Positions 51,347 to 60,773 of a stretch of 64,000 nucleotides of DNA are shown one piece after another. This stretch comes from Xanthobacter flavus. GTDB taxonomy: Bacteria > Pseudomonadota > Alphaproteobacteria > Rhizobiales > Xanthobacteraceae. The position numbers were made by a program, and so were the translations under genes. Under the pieces are notes generated by a model. The model searched no databases. It was not told the origin of the DNA and saw only the letters and a list, made by a program, of their open reading frames with translations. Where the stretch lies: positions 3,493,001-3,557,000 of the forward strand of contig NZ_JAGGML010000001.1 of NCBI RefSeq assembly GCF_017875275.1. The letters run 5' to 3'. Every line of letters starts with the position of its first letter. Within the stretch, counting starts at the first letter, position 1.

Positions 51347-51864
51347 GCGCGACCCGCCATCCCCTCGCGCTCGTGGTTGCGGTGTCGCGGAACGGCGTCA
51401 TCGGCGTCGGCGGCGGGCTGCCGTGGCGTCTGCCGTCGGACCTGAAGCGCTTCCGCGCCATTACCTGGGGCAAGCCGCTGCTGATGGGGCGGCGCACCTT
51501 CGAGTCCATCGGCAAGCCGCTGCCGGGGCGCACCTCGGTTGTGGTCAGCGCTGATCCGACCTTCACGCCGCCGGAGGGCGTGCTGAAAGGTGCTTCGCTC
51601 GGGGAAGGGCTCGCGCTGGCGGACGATGCTGCGGACGCCATGGGCGCGGACGCCATCATGGTGATCGGCGGTGAACGGCTGTTTCGCGAGACGCTCCCCA
51701 TCGCCCGCTGGCTGCACCTCACGGAGGTGGATGCCGCACCGGAAGGCGACGTGCTTTTTCCCGCCTTCGACCGCAGCCAATGGCGCGAGACCGGACGCGA
51801 GGGGCCGATTCGGGGCGAGAAGGACGAAGCCGCCTTTACCTATGTGACGCTCGAACGGGCCTGA
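51343..51864 (+). CDS. folA: Dihydrofolate reductase
   Basis: A 173-residue DHFR. Key motifs: LVVAVSRNGVIGVGGGLPWRLPSDLKRFRAITWGKPLLMGRRTFESIGKPLPGR, with the Met20-like loop and catalytic Asp in PSDLKRF, and VIGGERLFRETLPIARWLHLTEVD near the C-terminus. Reduces dihydrofolate with NADPH. No thyA lies beside it in this window. Convergent with the AsmA-like gene. Confidence 0.96.
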   Translation: MSATRHPLALVVAVSRNGVIGVGGGLPWRLPSDLKRFRAITWGKPLLMGRRTFESIGKPLPGRTSVVVSADPTFTPPEGVLKGASLGEGLALADDAADAMGADAIMVIGGERLFRETLPIARWLHLTEVDAAPEGDVLFPAFDRSQWRETGREGPIRGEKDEAAFTYVTLERA

Positions 51865-51876
51865 GCGGCCCGCTCG

Positions 51877-54800
51877 TCACCGCGCGCCCACGAGACCCGG
51901 CGGACGCGGCAGGTCGCCGAAGCCCGAGGTGGGCGGCAACTGGCCATCGGTGGGTGCCGGCACGCTGAAGCGCGGCGGGGGCGGCGGCTCCGCCCGGTCG
52001 GTGCGGCGCGGCGCCGGGGGCTGCGCGGCGGATTGAGGCGTCTGGCGCACCACGGGCTGGCGCCGGGGCTCGGACGAGGGCTCGGGCGTCGCACGGCTTT
52101 CCTGCTGGCGCTCAGGCTCGGTGCGGGCCGGCGCCGCCTGATGGGTCTGGCGGGATTGCGCGTCGCCCGGGGTGGCGGTGCCGGCGGTACCGGAGGCGGT
52201 GGGCACGCCGAAGCCGGCCGGCACGTCGCGCCGCTCGATCTCCTGATTGCGATCCACCGCGCGCGGCACCGGCACGGGTGCGGGCTGCGGGGCTGGTGCG
52301 GGCGTCGCCACCGGAGCTGTGGGCGCAGCCGCCACGGGTGCGGGAACGGGCGCAGGCGCCGGGGCCGGCGCGGGTGCCGGTGCAGGCGCGGTCACGGCCG
52401 GACGGGGGGCGGGCACGGCAGCGGGAGCGGCGGGCGGGTTCGCCGGCTGTACCGCAGCGGGTGCCGGAGCCGGAACGACCGGCGCAGGCGAGACCGACAC
52501 CGGCGCGACGGGCGCGGGGGACGCAGGCGCCGTCGCCGGCTCGGGGGCAGGCGCGCCGCCGCGCTGGCGCTCTTCCAGGCGACGGGTTTCGCGCTCGATG
52601 GCGCGCATGGCGATGACGCTGGTGGCGGCCGCCGCGCTCACCCGCCGCTCCGGGCCGGCCACGGGCCCGCGCCAGGAAATGGCGCCGCCGGGCACACCGC
52701 CGGCGCCTTCGGCGCCTTCAAGGTCGATGCCCGCGTCAAGGACGAGGCGGGACAGATCGAGGCTTCCGGAGAGGCCCACGCGCACATTGTCCGCCGTGGT
52801 ACGGGCGGGGGAGAGGCGGGCGACGCCATTCACCACACCCAGCGTCGATTCCACGAAGGCGAGCTTGAGCGGCCCCTTGGCGAGCGCCCGGTCCAGCATC
52901 TGCGCGGTGCGGCGCTCGTCGGGCGGCGGTGAGAGGGGCGCGGCCTCGGCCAGCACCGCATCGAGGGCGGCGGGGCTAGCGGTCTCGATCACGAGATCGC
53001 GCACGCCCAGCGTGCCCTGCCCGGAGAGGCTCTGCACGATGGCCTGCACGCTGCGGCCCGAGCCGCCGAGATCCAGCAGCAGGTTCACGCGGCCCTTCGG
53101 CGGGGTGCGGGCGCCGGAGGGGCCGATCAGGGCGCCGGCATCAACCTGTTCCAGCACGAGGCGGCCGTCCGCCTGGATGAGATCGTTCTGCCGCTTCAGG
53201 CGGAGCGAGGCGGCCACGCGCCCGCCGCCGAGGCTGCCGGAGAGGTCCCGCAGGTCGAAATCCGTACCGTCGCTGACCAGCACGAGCCGGCCCTTGTCCA
53301 GCGCATAGGGGCCGAGGGCGGCGATGCGGCCGGCGGAAAGTTCGAGATTGAGGCCGATGCCGCCCGCCGCCGGGGCGGCGAGACGGGCGTTGCTCCACAG
53401 GCCGGCCGGGCCGTTCTCCGCCCCGGCGCGGGCGGCGAACATGCCGAGGATGCGCGGCACAGAGAGAGAGTCGAACGCGAGCTTGCCCGAGAGGCGCGGC
53501 ACCGCGCCGGGCTCGAACTCGACGCTGCCGGAGACCGGCGCAGCCGCCAGCGAGCCGGTCAATTCGCCGAGGCGCCATGCGCCAGCGCGGCGGGAGAGGG
53601 TGAAGGCGAGGGCGGTGGGCACCGGCCCTTCCACGGCGGCGGAGGCCTGCGGCAGCAGACGACCGAGGTCGGCGCCGTCCACGCGCATGGAGAGGTTCGG
53701 CACGATGCTGCCGCCGGCGAGGCGGGCGGTGCCCTGCGCCTGCGCCGTGAGGTCGGCGAGGGTGATGCGGCCACGCACCTGCGCCTCGTCCTGCGTCAGC
53801 GGCTCGACGGAGAGTTCCACATGGGCCGGGCCGAGCCTTTGGCCGAGCCCGTCCACGCCGAGAACCGCGAGCGCGCGACCGCCGTCCGTCGCGTCCGCCT
53901 TCAGGGCGATGCGCAAGGGCACGCCGGCCGTGGTGCGGGCGAAGGACGCGTCGCCCGAGATCTGTCCGAGCGTGCCGGCGATGGTGACGTTGCGCCCCCC
54001 GGCCTCGGCCCAGACAACGGTGCTGGTGAGCTTCACCGGCGAGGCGATGGGCAGGAGGTTGCCGATGACCTGCGCCGTCTCCTCGCCGGCCAGAAGCCGC
54101 GCCACGGGCACCAGCCCGTCAGCCTTGGCGCCGGAAGCGGCGATGTTGAACTCGCCGCGGGGCGTGGTGGAGAAATTCTCCATGCGCCCCGCCCCCTCGA
54201 TGCGCAGGCCGGCGAAATCGTCCATCACGATGCGGGCGAGGCGCCAGTTGCCGCCGGTGGCGGAGCCTTCCATGTTCAGCCCGCGCAGCGGCAGGCCGGA
54301 GAGGGTCAGGTTGCGCCCGTCGAGCACCACCTGCCCATCGGCGCCCCCGCCCACGGCCGCCGAGGCGGTTTGCACGGCGGCGATCAGCGGGTCGAGGTCG
54401 AAGCCGTCCAGCGAGAGGCGCAGGTCGAGCTTGGGCGGCGCGTTGTCCGGCAGCGCGGCCGAAGCCGAGCCGCGCACGCGGCTGGCGGCGAAGGTCGCGT
54501 CCAGCATGTCCACCGCGATGCGCGACGGCCCGGCGGTGACGCGGCCGGAAATCCGCACCGGCCCCTTCGCTGCGGCCACATAGTCGCGCGGCGCAGTGGG
54601 CGCGGCCCAGCGCAGGAAGACGGCCGGGTCGTCGGCGGAGAAGGAGACATTGCCGTCGAAGCCGCCGCCCCCATTGGCGCGGGTCGGCATGCCGGAGAGG
54701 CGGAGTGCGGCCTTGCCGGGCAATTGCGCTTCGGCGCTGTCCACGCGCCAGCCGGCGGCCGAGCCGGAGATATCGGCGCGCACATCACGCACCATGGTGC

Positions 54801-55866
54801 CGCCGAGCACGAGCTGCTCCACCGAGAGGCCGATGCGCGAGGCGATGTCTGGCGCCGGCAGCGCAGCGACGCCGCCAAGGAAGCGCGCGAGCGAGGCGGC
54901 CGGGCTACCGCCGCCGGCATCCGCATCCTTCGTGCCGGTGGCGGCGCGCACCGCGTCGATGTCGAGGCTGCGGGCATTCAGCACCGCGTCGAGGCCGATG
55001 GCGCGGCCGAGGGCGAGGCGCGCGGAGCCGGTGATCTGCGCCGGGGTGGCCGAACCGCCCAGCGCGAGGTCGAGGCTTTCCGCCAGCACCGCCTCGGGGC
55101 TGGCCTTGAGCGTGCCGGAGAGCTGCCAGGCCTCCGCGCCGTCGCTGGCGTGGCGGGAGAGGGTGGCGCGGCCATCGAAGCGCGGCTTGGCGCCCGCGAC
55201 GTTCAGGCTGCCGTCAAGGTCGAGGGCATAGGGACGGGTGCGCCCGTCCAGCACTATGCGCAGCTTGCCGGTGCCGTCCTCGCCGATCTTGCCGAGGGTG
55301 GAGCGCACTGCGAACCGAGCCTCCCCGGCCTGCACCTCGCCATCCAGGCGGAAGGGGCCGACGAGGGAGCGCGCCTCGCCCTTGAGGTCGAGGTCGTCGA
55401 TGCTGACTCGGTGATCGGAGGCGCGGTCCAGCAGGTCGAGGCTGCCGTCCTCCACCTCCAGCCGGGCGATGGAGAGTTCCGCCGCCCGTCCGGCTCCGGT
55501 GGGCATGGCGACACGGCCGGCGCTGTCCAGCACCACGCGGATCTGCGGCTTGCGCAGGGTGACGCCGGTGGCCTGGATGTCGCCGCGCATCAGGGCGCCG
55601 AGGGAAAGCTCTGCCGTGAGCTCCTTTACCGTGCCGCCGGTGGACACCACGTCGCCGAGGGTCACATCGCGCAGCACGATACGGGGCGCGGGCAGGATCT
55701 CTGCCTCGATGGGTCCGCGGATGACCACGGGCAGGCCCAGTGTGCGGCCCATCTCGGTCTCGAACGTGCCGCGCCACTGGTTCCAGTCCACCACGAACGG
55801 CGCGGCGAAGGCCGCGCTGATCGCGAGGACTATCGCCGAGGCGAGGCTGATGAGAATGCCCTGCAC
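51877..55866 (-). CDS. Very large AsmA-like envelope protein
   Basis: A 1329-residue AsmA-family protein. An N-terminal anchor helix (ILISLASAIVLAISAAFAAPFVV) is followed by the AsmA start (VDWNQWRGTFETEMGRTLGLPVVIRGPIEAEILPAPRIVLRDVTLG). Residues to about 1060 are a beta-rich repetitive domain of the lipid-transfer bridge type (VPS13-like, AsmA/TamB). The last 230 residues are Pro/Ala-rich and include a run of about eleven PA dipeptides near 1160-1185, then a Gln/Arg/Ser-rich disordered stretch. It would span the envelope and move phospholipid toward the outer membrane, an inference from the family. Followed by the dehydrogenase gene by 63 bases. Confidence 0.85.
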   Translation of the reverse strand: MQGILISLASAIVLAISAAFAAPFVVDWNQWRGTFETEMGRTLGLPVVIRGPIEAEILPAPRIVLRDVTLGDVVSTGGTVKELTAELSLGALMRGDIQATGVTLRKPQIRVVLDSAGRVAMPTGAGRAAELSIARLEVEDGSLDLLDRASDHRVSIDDLDLKGEARSLVGPFRLDGEVQAGEARFAVRSTLGKIGEDGTGKLRIVLDGRTRPYALDLDGSLNVAGAKPRFDGRATLSRHASDGAEAWQLSGTLKASPEAVLAESLDLALGGSATPAQITGSARLALGRAIGLDAVLNARSLDIDAVRAATGTKDADAGGGSPAASLARFLGGVAALPAPDIASRIGLSVEQLVLGGTMVRDVRADISGSAAGWRVDSAEAQLPGKAALRLSGMPTRANGGGGFDGNVSFSADDPAVFLRWAAPTAPRDYVAAAKGPVRISGRVTAGPSRIAVDMLDATFAASRVRGSASAALPDNAPPKLDLRLSLDGFDLDPLIAAVQTASAAVGGGADGQVVLDGRNLTLSGLPLRGLNMEGSATGGNWRLARIVMDDFAGLRIEGAGRMENFSTTPRGEFNIAASGAKADGLVPVARLLAGEETAQVIGNLLPIASPVKLTSTVVWAEAGGRNVTIAGTLGQISGDASFARTTAGVPLRIALKADATDGGRALAVLGVDGLGQRLGPAHVELSVEPLTQDEAQVRGRITLADLTAQAQGTARLAGGSIVPNLSMRVDGADLGRLLPQASAAVEGPVPTALAFTLSRRAGAWRLGELTGSLAAAPVSGSVEFEPGAVPRLSGKLAFDSLSVPRILGMFAARAGAENGPAGLWSNARLAAPAAGGIGLNLELSAGRIAALGPYALDKGRLVLVSDGTDFDLRDLSGSLGGGRVAASLRLKRQNDLIQADGRLVLEQVDAGALIGPSGARTPPKGRVNLLLDLGGSGRSVQAIVQSLSGQGTLGVRDLVIETASPAALDAVLAEAAPLSPPPDERRTAQMLDRALAKGPLKLAFVESTLGVVNGVARLSPARTTADNVRVGLSGSLDLSRLVLDAGIDLEGAEGAGGVPGGAISWRGPVAGPERRVSAAAATSVIAMRAIERETRRLEERQRGGAPAPEPATAPASPAPVAPVSVSPAPVVPAPAPAAVQPANPPAAPAAVPAPRPAVTAPAPAPAPAPAPAPVPAPVAAAPTAPVATPAPAPQPAPVPVPRAVDRNQEIERRDVPAGFGVPTASGTAGTATPGDAQSRQTHQAAPARTEPERQQESRATPEPSSEPRRQPVVRQTPQSAAQPPAPRRTDRAEPPPPPRFSVPAPTDGQLPPTSGFGDLPRPPGLVGAR

Positions 55867-55929
55867 ACGCGTCTCCCGATGAGGCCCCCATCATAAAGGG
55901 CCGCTTAACCCTATGCGCAGGGATTGCGA

Positions 55930-57342
55930 TCAGATCGCGACGATTTTTCCCGGATTCATGATGTTTTTGGGGTCGAGCGCCCGCTTGATGGCCCGCATGG
56001 CCTCGAGGGCCGCCGCGCCGTGCTCGCCTTCCATGTATTTCATCTTGCCCTGGCCGACGCCATGCTCGCCGGTGGAGGTACCGCCCATGGCGAGGGCGCG
56101 CTCGACAAGCCGCTTCATGTAATGCTTGGCCTTGGCGAGGTCTTCGGGGTCGTCCACGTTGACCATCAGCGTGGTGTGGAAATTGCCGTCGCCCACATGG
56201 CCGACGATGGGGGCGATGAGGCCCATCTCCACGATGTCGCGCTTGGTCTCCATCACGCACTCGGCGAGGCTGGAGATGGGCACGCACACGTCGGTGGCCA
56301 CCGCCTTGGCGCCCGGCCGCATGGGCAGGACGGACCAATAGGCGTCGTGCCGCGCCTGCCACAGCTTGGTGCGCTCTTCCGGCTTCACCGCGAACACCGA
56401 GGGGCCGCCGCCATATTCGGCCGCCAGCTCGCCGAAGCGATCGGCCTGCTCGTGGACGCTCGCTTCCGTGCCGTGGAATTCCAGGAACAGGGTGGGAGTC
56501 TCGGCCAGCGCCAGCTTGGCGTAAGCGTTGGAGGCCTTCACCTGCTCCTCGTCCAGAAGCTCGATGCGCGCCACCGGTATGCCGCTCTGGATGGTGGCGA
56601 TCACCGTGTTGCAGGCGGCCTCGATGCTGGGGAAGGGGCAGACGGCGGCGGAGACGGCTTCCGGGATGCCGTAGAGCTTGAGGGTGATCTCGGTGATGAT
56701 GCCGAGCGTGCCCTCCGCACCCACATAGAGGCGGGTAAGGTCATAGCCAGCGGAGGATTTGCGCGCGCGGGTGGCGGTGGTGAGGATCTCGCCGGTGGGG
56801 GTCACCACCTTCAGAGACAGAACATTGTCCTTCATGGTGCCGTAGCGCACCGCATTGGTGCCCGAGCAGCGGGTGGAGACCATGCCGCCCAGCGAGGCGT
56901 CGGCACCGGGATCGATGGGGAAGAACAGGCCCTGGTCCCGCAACTCCTCGTTCAGCCGCTTGCGGGTGACGCCGGGCTCGATCACGCAGTCGAGGTCCGC
57001 GGTATTTACCGAGAGGATGCGGTTCATGCGCGAAAGGTCGATGCAGATGCCGCCGAAGGGGGCGTTCACATGGCCTTCCAGCGAGGTGCCGGCGCCCCAC
57101 GGGATCACAGGGACCGAAAGCTCGTCGCAGATGCGGACCACAGCCTGCACATCTTCGGTGCATTCAGCGAAAATAACGGCGTCTGCGGGCTCGTTGGGCA
57201 GATAGGTCGTCACGTTGGCGTGCTGTTCCCGCACGGCCCGGCCCGTAACGACCTTGTGATCCAGTTGCGCCTGGAGCCGTTCCACGGCCTGAGCGATGCG
57301 AGCGGGCGTTGCACTGTCGGATTTCGCGGCTGCGGCAAGCAT
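55930..57342 (-). CDS. FAD-linked 2-hydroxyacid dehydrogenase (D-lactate dehydrogenase-like)
   Basis: A 470-residue PCMH-type flavoprotein. The FAD-binding half contains VPVIPWGAGTSLEGHVNAPFGGICIDLSRMNRIL and GADASLGGMVSTRCSGTNAVRYGTMKDNV. The C-terminal oxidase half ends with VGHVGDGNFHTTLMVN (active-site His), TGEHGVGQGKMKYMEGEHG, a strong match to D-lactate dehydrogenase/glycolate oxidase GlcD. Substrate specificity (D-lactate versus other D-2-hydroxyacids) cannot be told. Usual length. Confidence 0.93.
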   Translation of the reverse strand: MLAAAAKSDSATPARIAQAVERLQAQLDHKVVTGRAVREQHANVTTYLPNEPADAVIFAECTEDVQAVVRICDELSVPVIPWGAGTSLEGHVNAPFGGICIDLSRMNRILSVNTADLDCVIEPGVTRKRLNEELRDQGLFFPIDPGADASLGGMVSTRCSGTNAVRYGTMKDNVLSLKVVTPTGEILTTATRARKSSAGYDLTRLYVGAEGTLGIITEITLKLYGIPEAVSAAVCPFPSIEAACNTVIATIQSGIPVARIELLDEEQVKASNAYAKLALAETPTLFLEFHGTEASVHEQADRFGELAAEYGGGPSVFAVKPEERTKLWQARHDAYWSVLPMRPGAKAVATDVCVPISSLAECVMETKRDIVEMGLIAPIVGHVGDGNFHTTLMVNVDDPEDLAKAKHYMKRLVERALAMGGTSTGEHGVGQGKMKYMEGEHGAAALEAMRAIKRALDPKNIMNPGKIVAI

Positions 57343-57548
57343 TTACAAATCCTTAACCTTTGTCTGCGCTGCCCGGGCCGGTCGCCGGGCGTGCAAAGTT
57401 GGTTTGAACCGTTTTAGGAGCAATTTCGACTTGACAGTGACTTTTTTGATTCGGTCGCTCGCCCCTTTTTCGGGGTGACGGATGCCTCCTAGCACGGCAC
57501 AGTGCTTCCACAAGCGGCAAATTCTGAAACCACCGAAGCGAGGCGGCC

Positions 57549-58058
57549 ATGCTAGACCGAATCGACTTTGAACCCGTGTTTTTTGCCCCGTTCGTCTCCT
57601 CCTCCATGAAGGTGGAGAGCGACTGGATCGACTATAACGGCCATCTCAACGTGGCCTACTACACGCTCATCTTCGACCGGGCCCTGGACGAGGCGCTGTG
57701 CCTGCTGGGGCTTGGTCCGGCCTATGCCCGAGGGCGGCGCGCATCCTTCTTTACCGGAGAATCCCACATCCGATACGCGCGGGAACTCGCACCCCAGTCT
57801 CCCGTCCGCGTCACCATGCGGCTGCTCGACTATGACGAGAAGCGCCTCCACCTCTTCCAGTCGCTGCATCATGCCACCGAGGGCTGGGTGTCCGCCACGT
57901 CGGAGCAGATCACGCTCCATGTGGATCTCGATACGCGGCGCGTCGCGCCCTTCCCGGACGACGTGCTGGAGCGGATCGCCACCATGCGCGCCGCCCATGC
58001 GGGGCTGCCGCCGCTGGACGGGGTGGGCCGCAAGGTGTCCATGCCTTCCCGGTCCTGA
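57549..58058 (+). CDS. 4HBT thioesterase-family protein
   Basis: A 169-residue hot-dog thioesterase: VESDWIDYNGHLNVAYYTLIFDRALDEAL is the 4HBT active-site block (D of DYNGHLN). RASFFTGESHIRYARELAPQSPVRVTMRLLDYDEKRLHLFQSLHHATEG completes the fold. Similar to carnitine/acyl-CoA thioesterases and to the FcoT/YbgC-like set. Substrate unknown. GAGG 5 bases before the ATG. Confidence 0.9.
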   Translation: MLDRIDFEPVFFAPFVSSSMKVESDWIDYNGHLNVAYYTLIFDRALDEALCLLGLGPAYARGRRASFFTGESHIRYARELAPQSPVRVTMRLLDYDEKRLHLFQSLHHATEGWVSATSEQITLHVDLDTRRVAPFPDDVLERIATMRAAHAGLPPLDGVGRKVSMPSRS

Positions 58059-58255
58059 GCGGGAGATCGGCGGCCGAGGCGATAGCGCCCCGCCGCCCCG
58101 TCCCGGCGTCGCTCGTTTGCTGCCTAAATATCAACCATGCCTTTACCGTGCGCTCCGCGCAGGGCTGGCATGCCGGACACGAAGTTCTGGTGCGCTGCAC
58201 AGAGGACTATATTGCACTGCGATAGAGCCCCGTTGGGCCAGTGCAGGAGGCCTCC

Positions 58256-58450
58256 ATGAGCGCCGTTACTTTTTCTCCCGACACCCTTTCGCGCAACACC
58301 CGCGCCGCCGCCCCCAAGGCCAGCAAGACCGCTGGCGGCAAGGGCTTCTTCGCCCGCCTGATGGACGCGATCATCGCCGCCCGCATGGAGCAGGCCGAGC
58401 GCGAGCTGTCCCGCTATGTTCAGCTCAACGGCCGCGACCCGCTGAACTGA
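58256..58450 (+). CDS. Small helical protein
   Basis: 64 residues, chiefly one long helix (FFARLMDAIIAARMEQAERELSRYVQL) with alternating hydrophobic and charged faces. AGGAGG six bases before the ATG at 58256 makes it credible; an in-frame upstream start at 58241 is weaker. Like other short Rhizobiales proteins with DUF1127-like helices, possibly an RNA-binding or membrane-surface helix, but this is only a resemblance. Convergent with prmA. Confidence 0.72.
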   Translation: MSAVTFSPDTLSRNTRAAAPKASKTAGGKGFFARLMDAIIAARMEQAERELSRYVQLNGRDPLN

Positions 58451-58471
58451 GCCTTTCCCAAAGACGTCCCC

Positions 58472-59383
58472 TCATCCGCGCGGCCGGCCCGACCGCGCGG
58501 CGAGGGTCAGGGTGGCCCAGCCCTCGATATGCCGCTGGCTCACGAGGTGCAGCCCCTGCGCCCGGTACGCCGCCAGAGCGGCAGGCACTTGCGCGGTGAG
58601 CAGACCCGACAGGACAATGCGTCCCCCCGGTGCCAAGAGCGAGGCCAGCGGACGCGCCAGCCGCTTCAGGGGCGGCAGCAGGATATTGGCGAGGATCAGG
58701 TCGTAGGGCCCGTGGATGCGGATTGCCCGCGCCCCCGCGCCGGCCGCATGCACCATGCGCACGCCCGGCGCCTTGTTGGCCGTCGCATTGGCCTTGGCCG
58801 TGCGCACCGCCACGATATCGATGTCGCTTCCTACAATTTCTGTGTGAAACAGGCGTTCGGCCGCGATGGCGAGCACGCCCGTTCCCGTGCCCACGTCCAG
58901 CACGCGCCGCGGCCGTCCCTGTCGCGCGGCCTGGACGATCGCGTGCAGGCAGCCCTGCGTGGTCCCGTGGTGGCCGGTGCCGAAGGCCAGCGCGGCCTCG
59001 ATCTCAATGCCAATGCGATGCGGGCCGACCCGTCCGCGATCATGGGCGCCATGCACCACCACCGGGCCGACCGCGACCGGCGCGAGGCCTTCCAGGCTCG
59101 CAGCCACCCAGTCCTTCTGCTCGATCTCGCCGAACCTGACGGCGGCGGCCATCTCCGGCCCGGCCGCGATCTCCACCAGCTCGCGCAGCATGTCCGCGTC
59201 GAAGGCGGCGCCGGCATAGACCTCCACCACCCAGTCGTCGTCCGTCCGCTCGAAATTGGCCACGGCCACCTCGGCGGGGTCGAACGTCTCCGAGATCAGG
59301 TCGGCGATGCGCTGCGCCTGCCGGCGTGGCGCCTCGACCCGCATCACATGGGTGGCGTCGTTGGGGGGGAGGCCTTCGAGCAT
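58472..59383 (-). CDS. prmA: Ribosomal protein L11 methyltransferase
   Basis: A 303-residue SAM-dependent methyltransferase for ribosomal protein L11. ALAFGTGHHGTTQGCLHAI near residue 150 and LDVGTGTGVLAIAAERLFHTEIVGSDIDIVAVRTAKANATAN are the SAM-binding signature of PrmA, followed by YDLILANILLPPLKRLARPLASLLAPGGRIVLSGLL. Encoded 10 bases downstream of the diguanylate cyclase. Confidence 0.94.
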   Translation of the reverse strand: MLEGLPPNDATHVMRVEAPRRQAQRIADLISETFDPAEVAVANFERTDDDWVVEVYAGAAFDADMLRELVEIAAGPEMAAAVRFGEIEQKDWVAASLEGLAPVAVGPVVVHGAHDRGRVGPHRIGIEIEAALAFGTGHHGTTQGCLHAIVQAARQGRPRRVLDVGTGTGVLAIAAERLFHTEIVGSDIDIVAVRTAKANATANKAPGVRMVHAAGAGARAIRIHGPYDLILANILLPPLKRLARPLASLLAPGGRIVLSGLLTAQVPAALAAYRAQGLHLVSQRHIEGWATLTLAARSGRPRG

Positions 59384-59393
59384 GGGGAAAACG

Positions 59394-60668
59394 TCATCCG
59401 TTGTCGCTGCGGCCGCCGTCGCCCGTCGCTCCCGTCACGCGGTTGCGCCCGGCGGCCTTGGCCGCGTAGAGGCGCTTGTCGGCCGCTTCGAGCAGTGCCG
59501 TCAAGGTCTGGCCGTCCTCGGGCAGCGTGGCGACGCCGATGGACAGGGTCTGTTGCCGGACGCCGTCCGGCAACGCCAGCGCCGTCACGCTTTCGTTGAG
59601 CATGTGGGCGAGCGTAACCGCCGAGACATGGGACACGCCCGGCGCCAGCACCGCGAATTCGTCGCCGCCATAGCGCACCACATGGTCCGACTGCCGAAGG
59701 CTCTCGGAGATGGCGCCCGCCAGCTGACGCAACACCGCGTCGCCGGTGGCGTGGCCGTGGAGGTCGTTGACCTCCTTGTAGTCGTCCACGTCGACCAGAA
59801 GCACGCTCATGGGGCGGCCGGTCTTACGGGCAATGGCGACGAGGTCGTGGCCCAGCGGCTCCAGCTGGCCGCGGTGGAGAACGCCGGTGAGCGGATCGAG
59901 CCGGGAAGTCACCTCCAATTGCTCGTAGCGCTGGCGGTAGGTGAGGGTATCGAAAACGTCGGCGATGCGCGGGCGCTGCGGATCACCCGCCATCTCGAAG
60001 CGGTCGAGATAGAGCGCGAGCATGAGGGCATAGAGGCCCGCCGCCACCATCTTGCCCACCCAGCCGCCAATGCCCGCCGACAGCGGCACGTCGAGCGCGA
60101 AATGCAGCACGCCGAAGAAGCCCACCTGATCGAAGGTGAGCACCAGCGCCAGCGTCGCCCAGATGACCGCTACCGGATAGCGCTTCACCCGCGACGAGAG
60201 GCGCTCATAGAGGAGGATCATGGCGATGGAGTCGATGAAGAGCAGCAGTGTGCTCAAAACCGCCAGCGCGCCGAGCTGGTCCATGAAGGCGATGTCCGCC
60301 GGCGCGCCGGGGGCCGGTACGACGTGGTGCTGGCGCAGCAGGAAGACGAGCGCCAGCAGCACCAGATTGCCGAGGAACAGCCCATAGATGGGCTGGCGCG
60401 CCACCAGCGCATCCTCGCGAATGTACACGAGCAGCAGAAGCGCCAGCTTTCCCGAGAATAATACCACAGAACCGGGGGACAGGGAGACCGAGAAGGGCAG
60501 CTGCACGTAGTAAGCGGCAGCGAGATACGTCTCCATGAAATGGAGAGATCCCAACGCGCAGAAGAACACGCCGATGCCCAGCGTCCCGCGCAGGCGGAAC
60601 AGCGCGAGCATGGCGCCGAAATACACCAGCATTTCGGCGCCGAGGAGGAGGATGTTGAGTGCGATCAT
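59394..60668 (-). CDS. Membrane-bound diguanylate cyclase with unusual N-terminal domain
   Basis: A 424-residue protein with seven predicted N-terminal helices (residues 2-220), then GGDEF from about 255. The active loop is RYGGDEFAV (GGDEF 334-338), so it should make c-di-GMP. RQSD (325-328) is an intact inhibitory I-site. The N-terminal half has SLSPGSVVLFSGKLALLLLVYIREDALVARQPIYGLFLGNLVLL, which looks like a dedicated multi-helix sensory module. No named domain was recognised with certainty. Signal unknown. No phosphodiesterase nearby. Confidence 0.92.
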   Translation of the reverse strand: MIALNILLLGAEMLVYFGAMLALFRLRGTLGIGVFFCALGSLHFMETYLAAAYYVQLPFSVSLSPGSVVLFSGKLALLLLVYIREDALVARQPIYGLFLGNLVLLALVFLLRQHHVVPAPGAPADIAFMDQLGALAVLSTLLLFIDSIAMILLYERLSSRVKRYPVAVIWATLALVLTFDQVGFFGVLHFALDVPLSAGIGGWVGKMVAAGLYALMLALYLDRFEMAGDPQRPRIADVFDTLTYRQRYEQLEVTSRLDPLTGVLHRGQLEPLGHDLVAIARKTGRPMSVLLVDVDDYKEVNDLHGHATGDAVLRQLAGAISESLRQSDHVVRYGGDEFAVLAPGVSHVSAVTLAHMLNESVTALALPDGVRQQTLSIGVATLPEDGQTLTALLEAADKRLYAAKAAGRNRVTGATGDGGRSDNG

Positions 60669-60773
60669 CGCTCTGGGTCTGCAGCGCGGGCGACGCTAGG
60701 AAAAGATCGGGGCGGAGATGAAGGATGCCCGGCCGGCATGAGGCGCCCTTCATCGTCGCCCGCGAATTTTGCG

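Noticed and set aside
52240-52460. Repetitive GC-rich block that could look like a CRISPR or minisatellite.
   Set aside because: It is coding sequence for the Pro/Ala-rich tail of the AsmA-like protein; there are no regular spacers.
53821-55896. Plus-strand open frame of about 690 codons opposite the AsmA-like gene.
   Set aside because: Antisense shadow; composition is repetitive and matches no domain, while the minus frame has a clear AsmA start.
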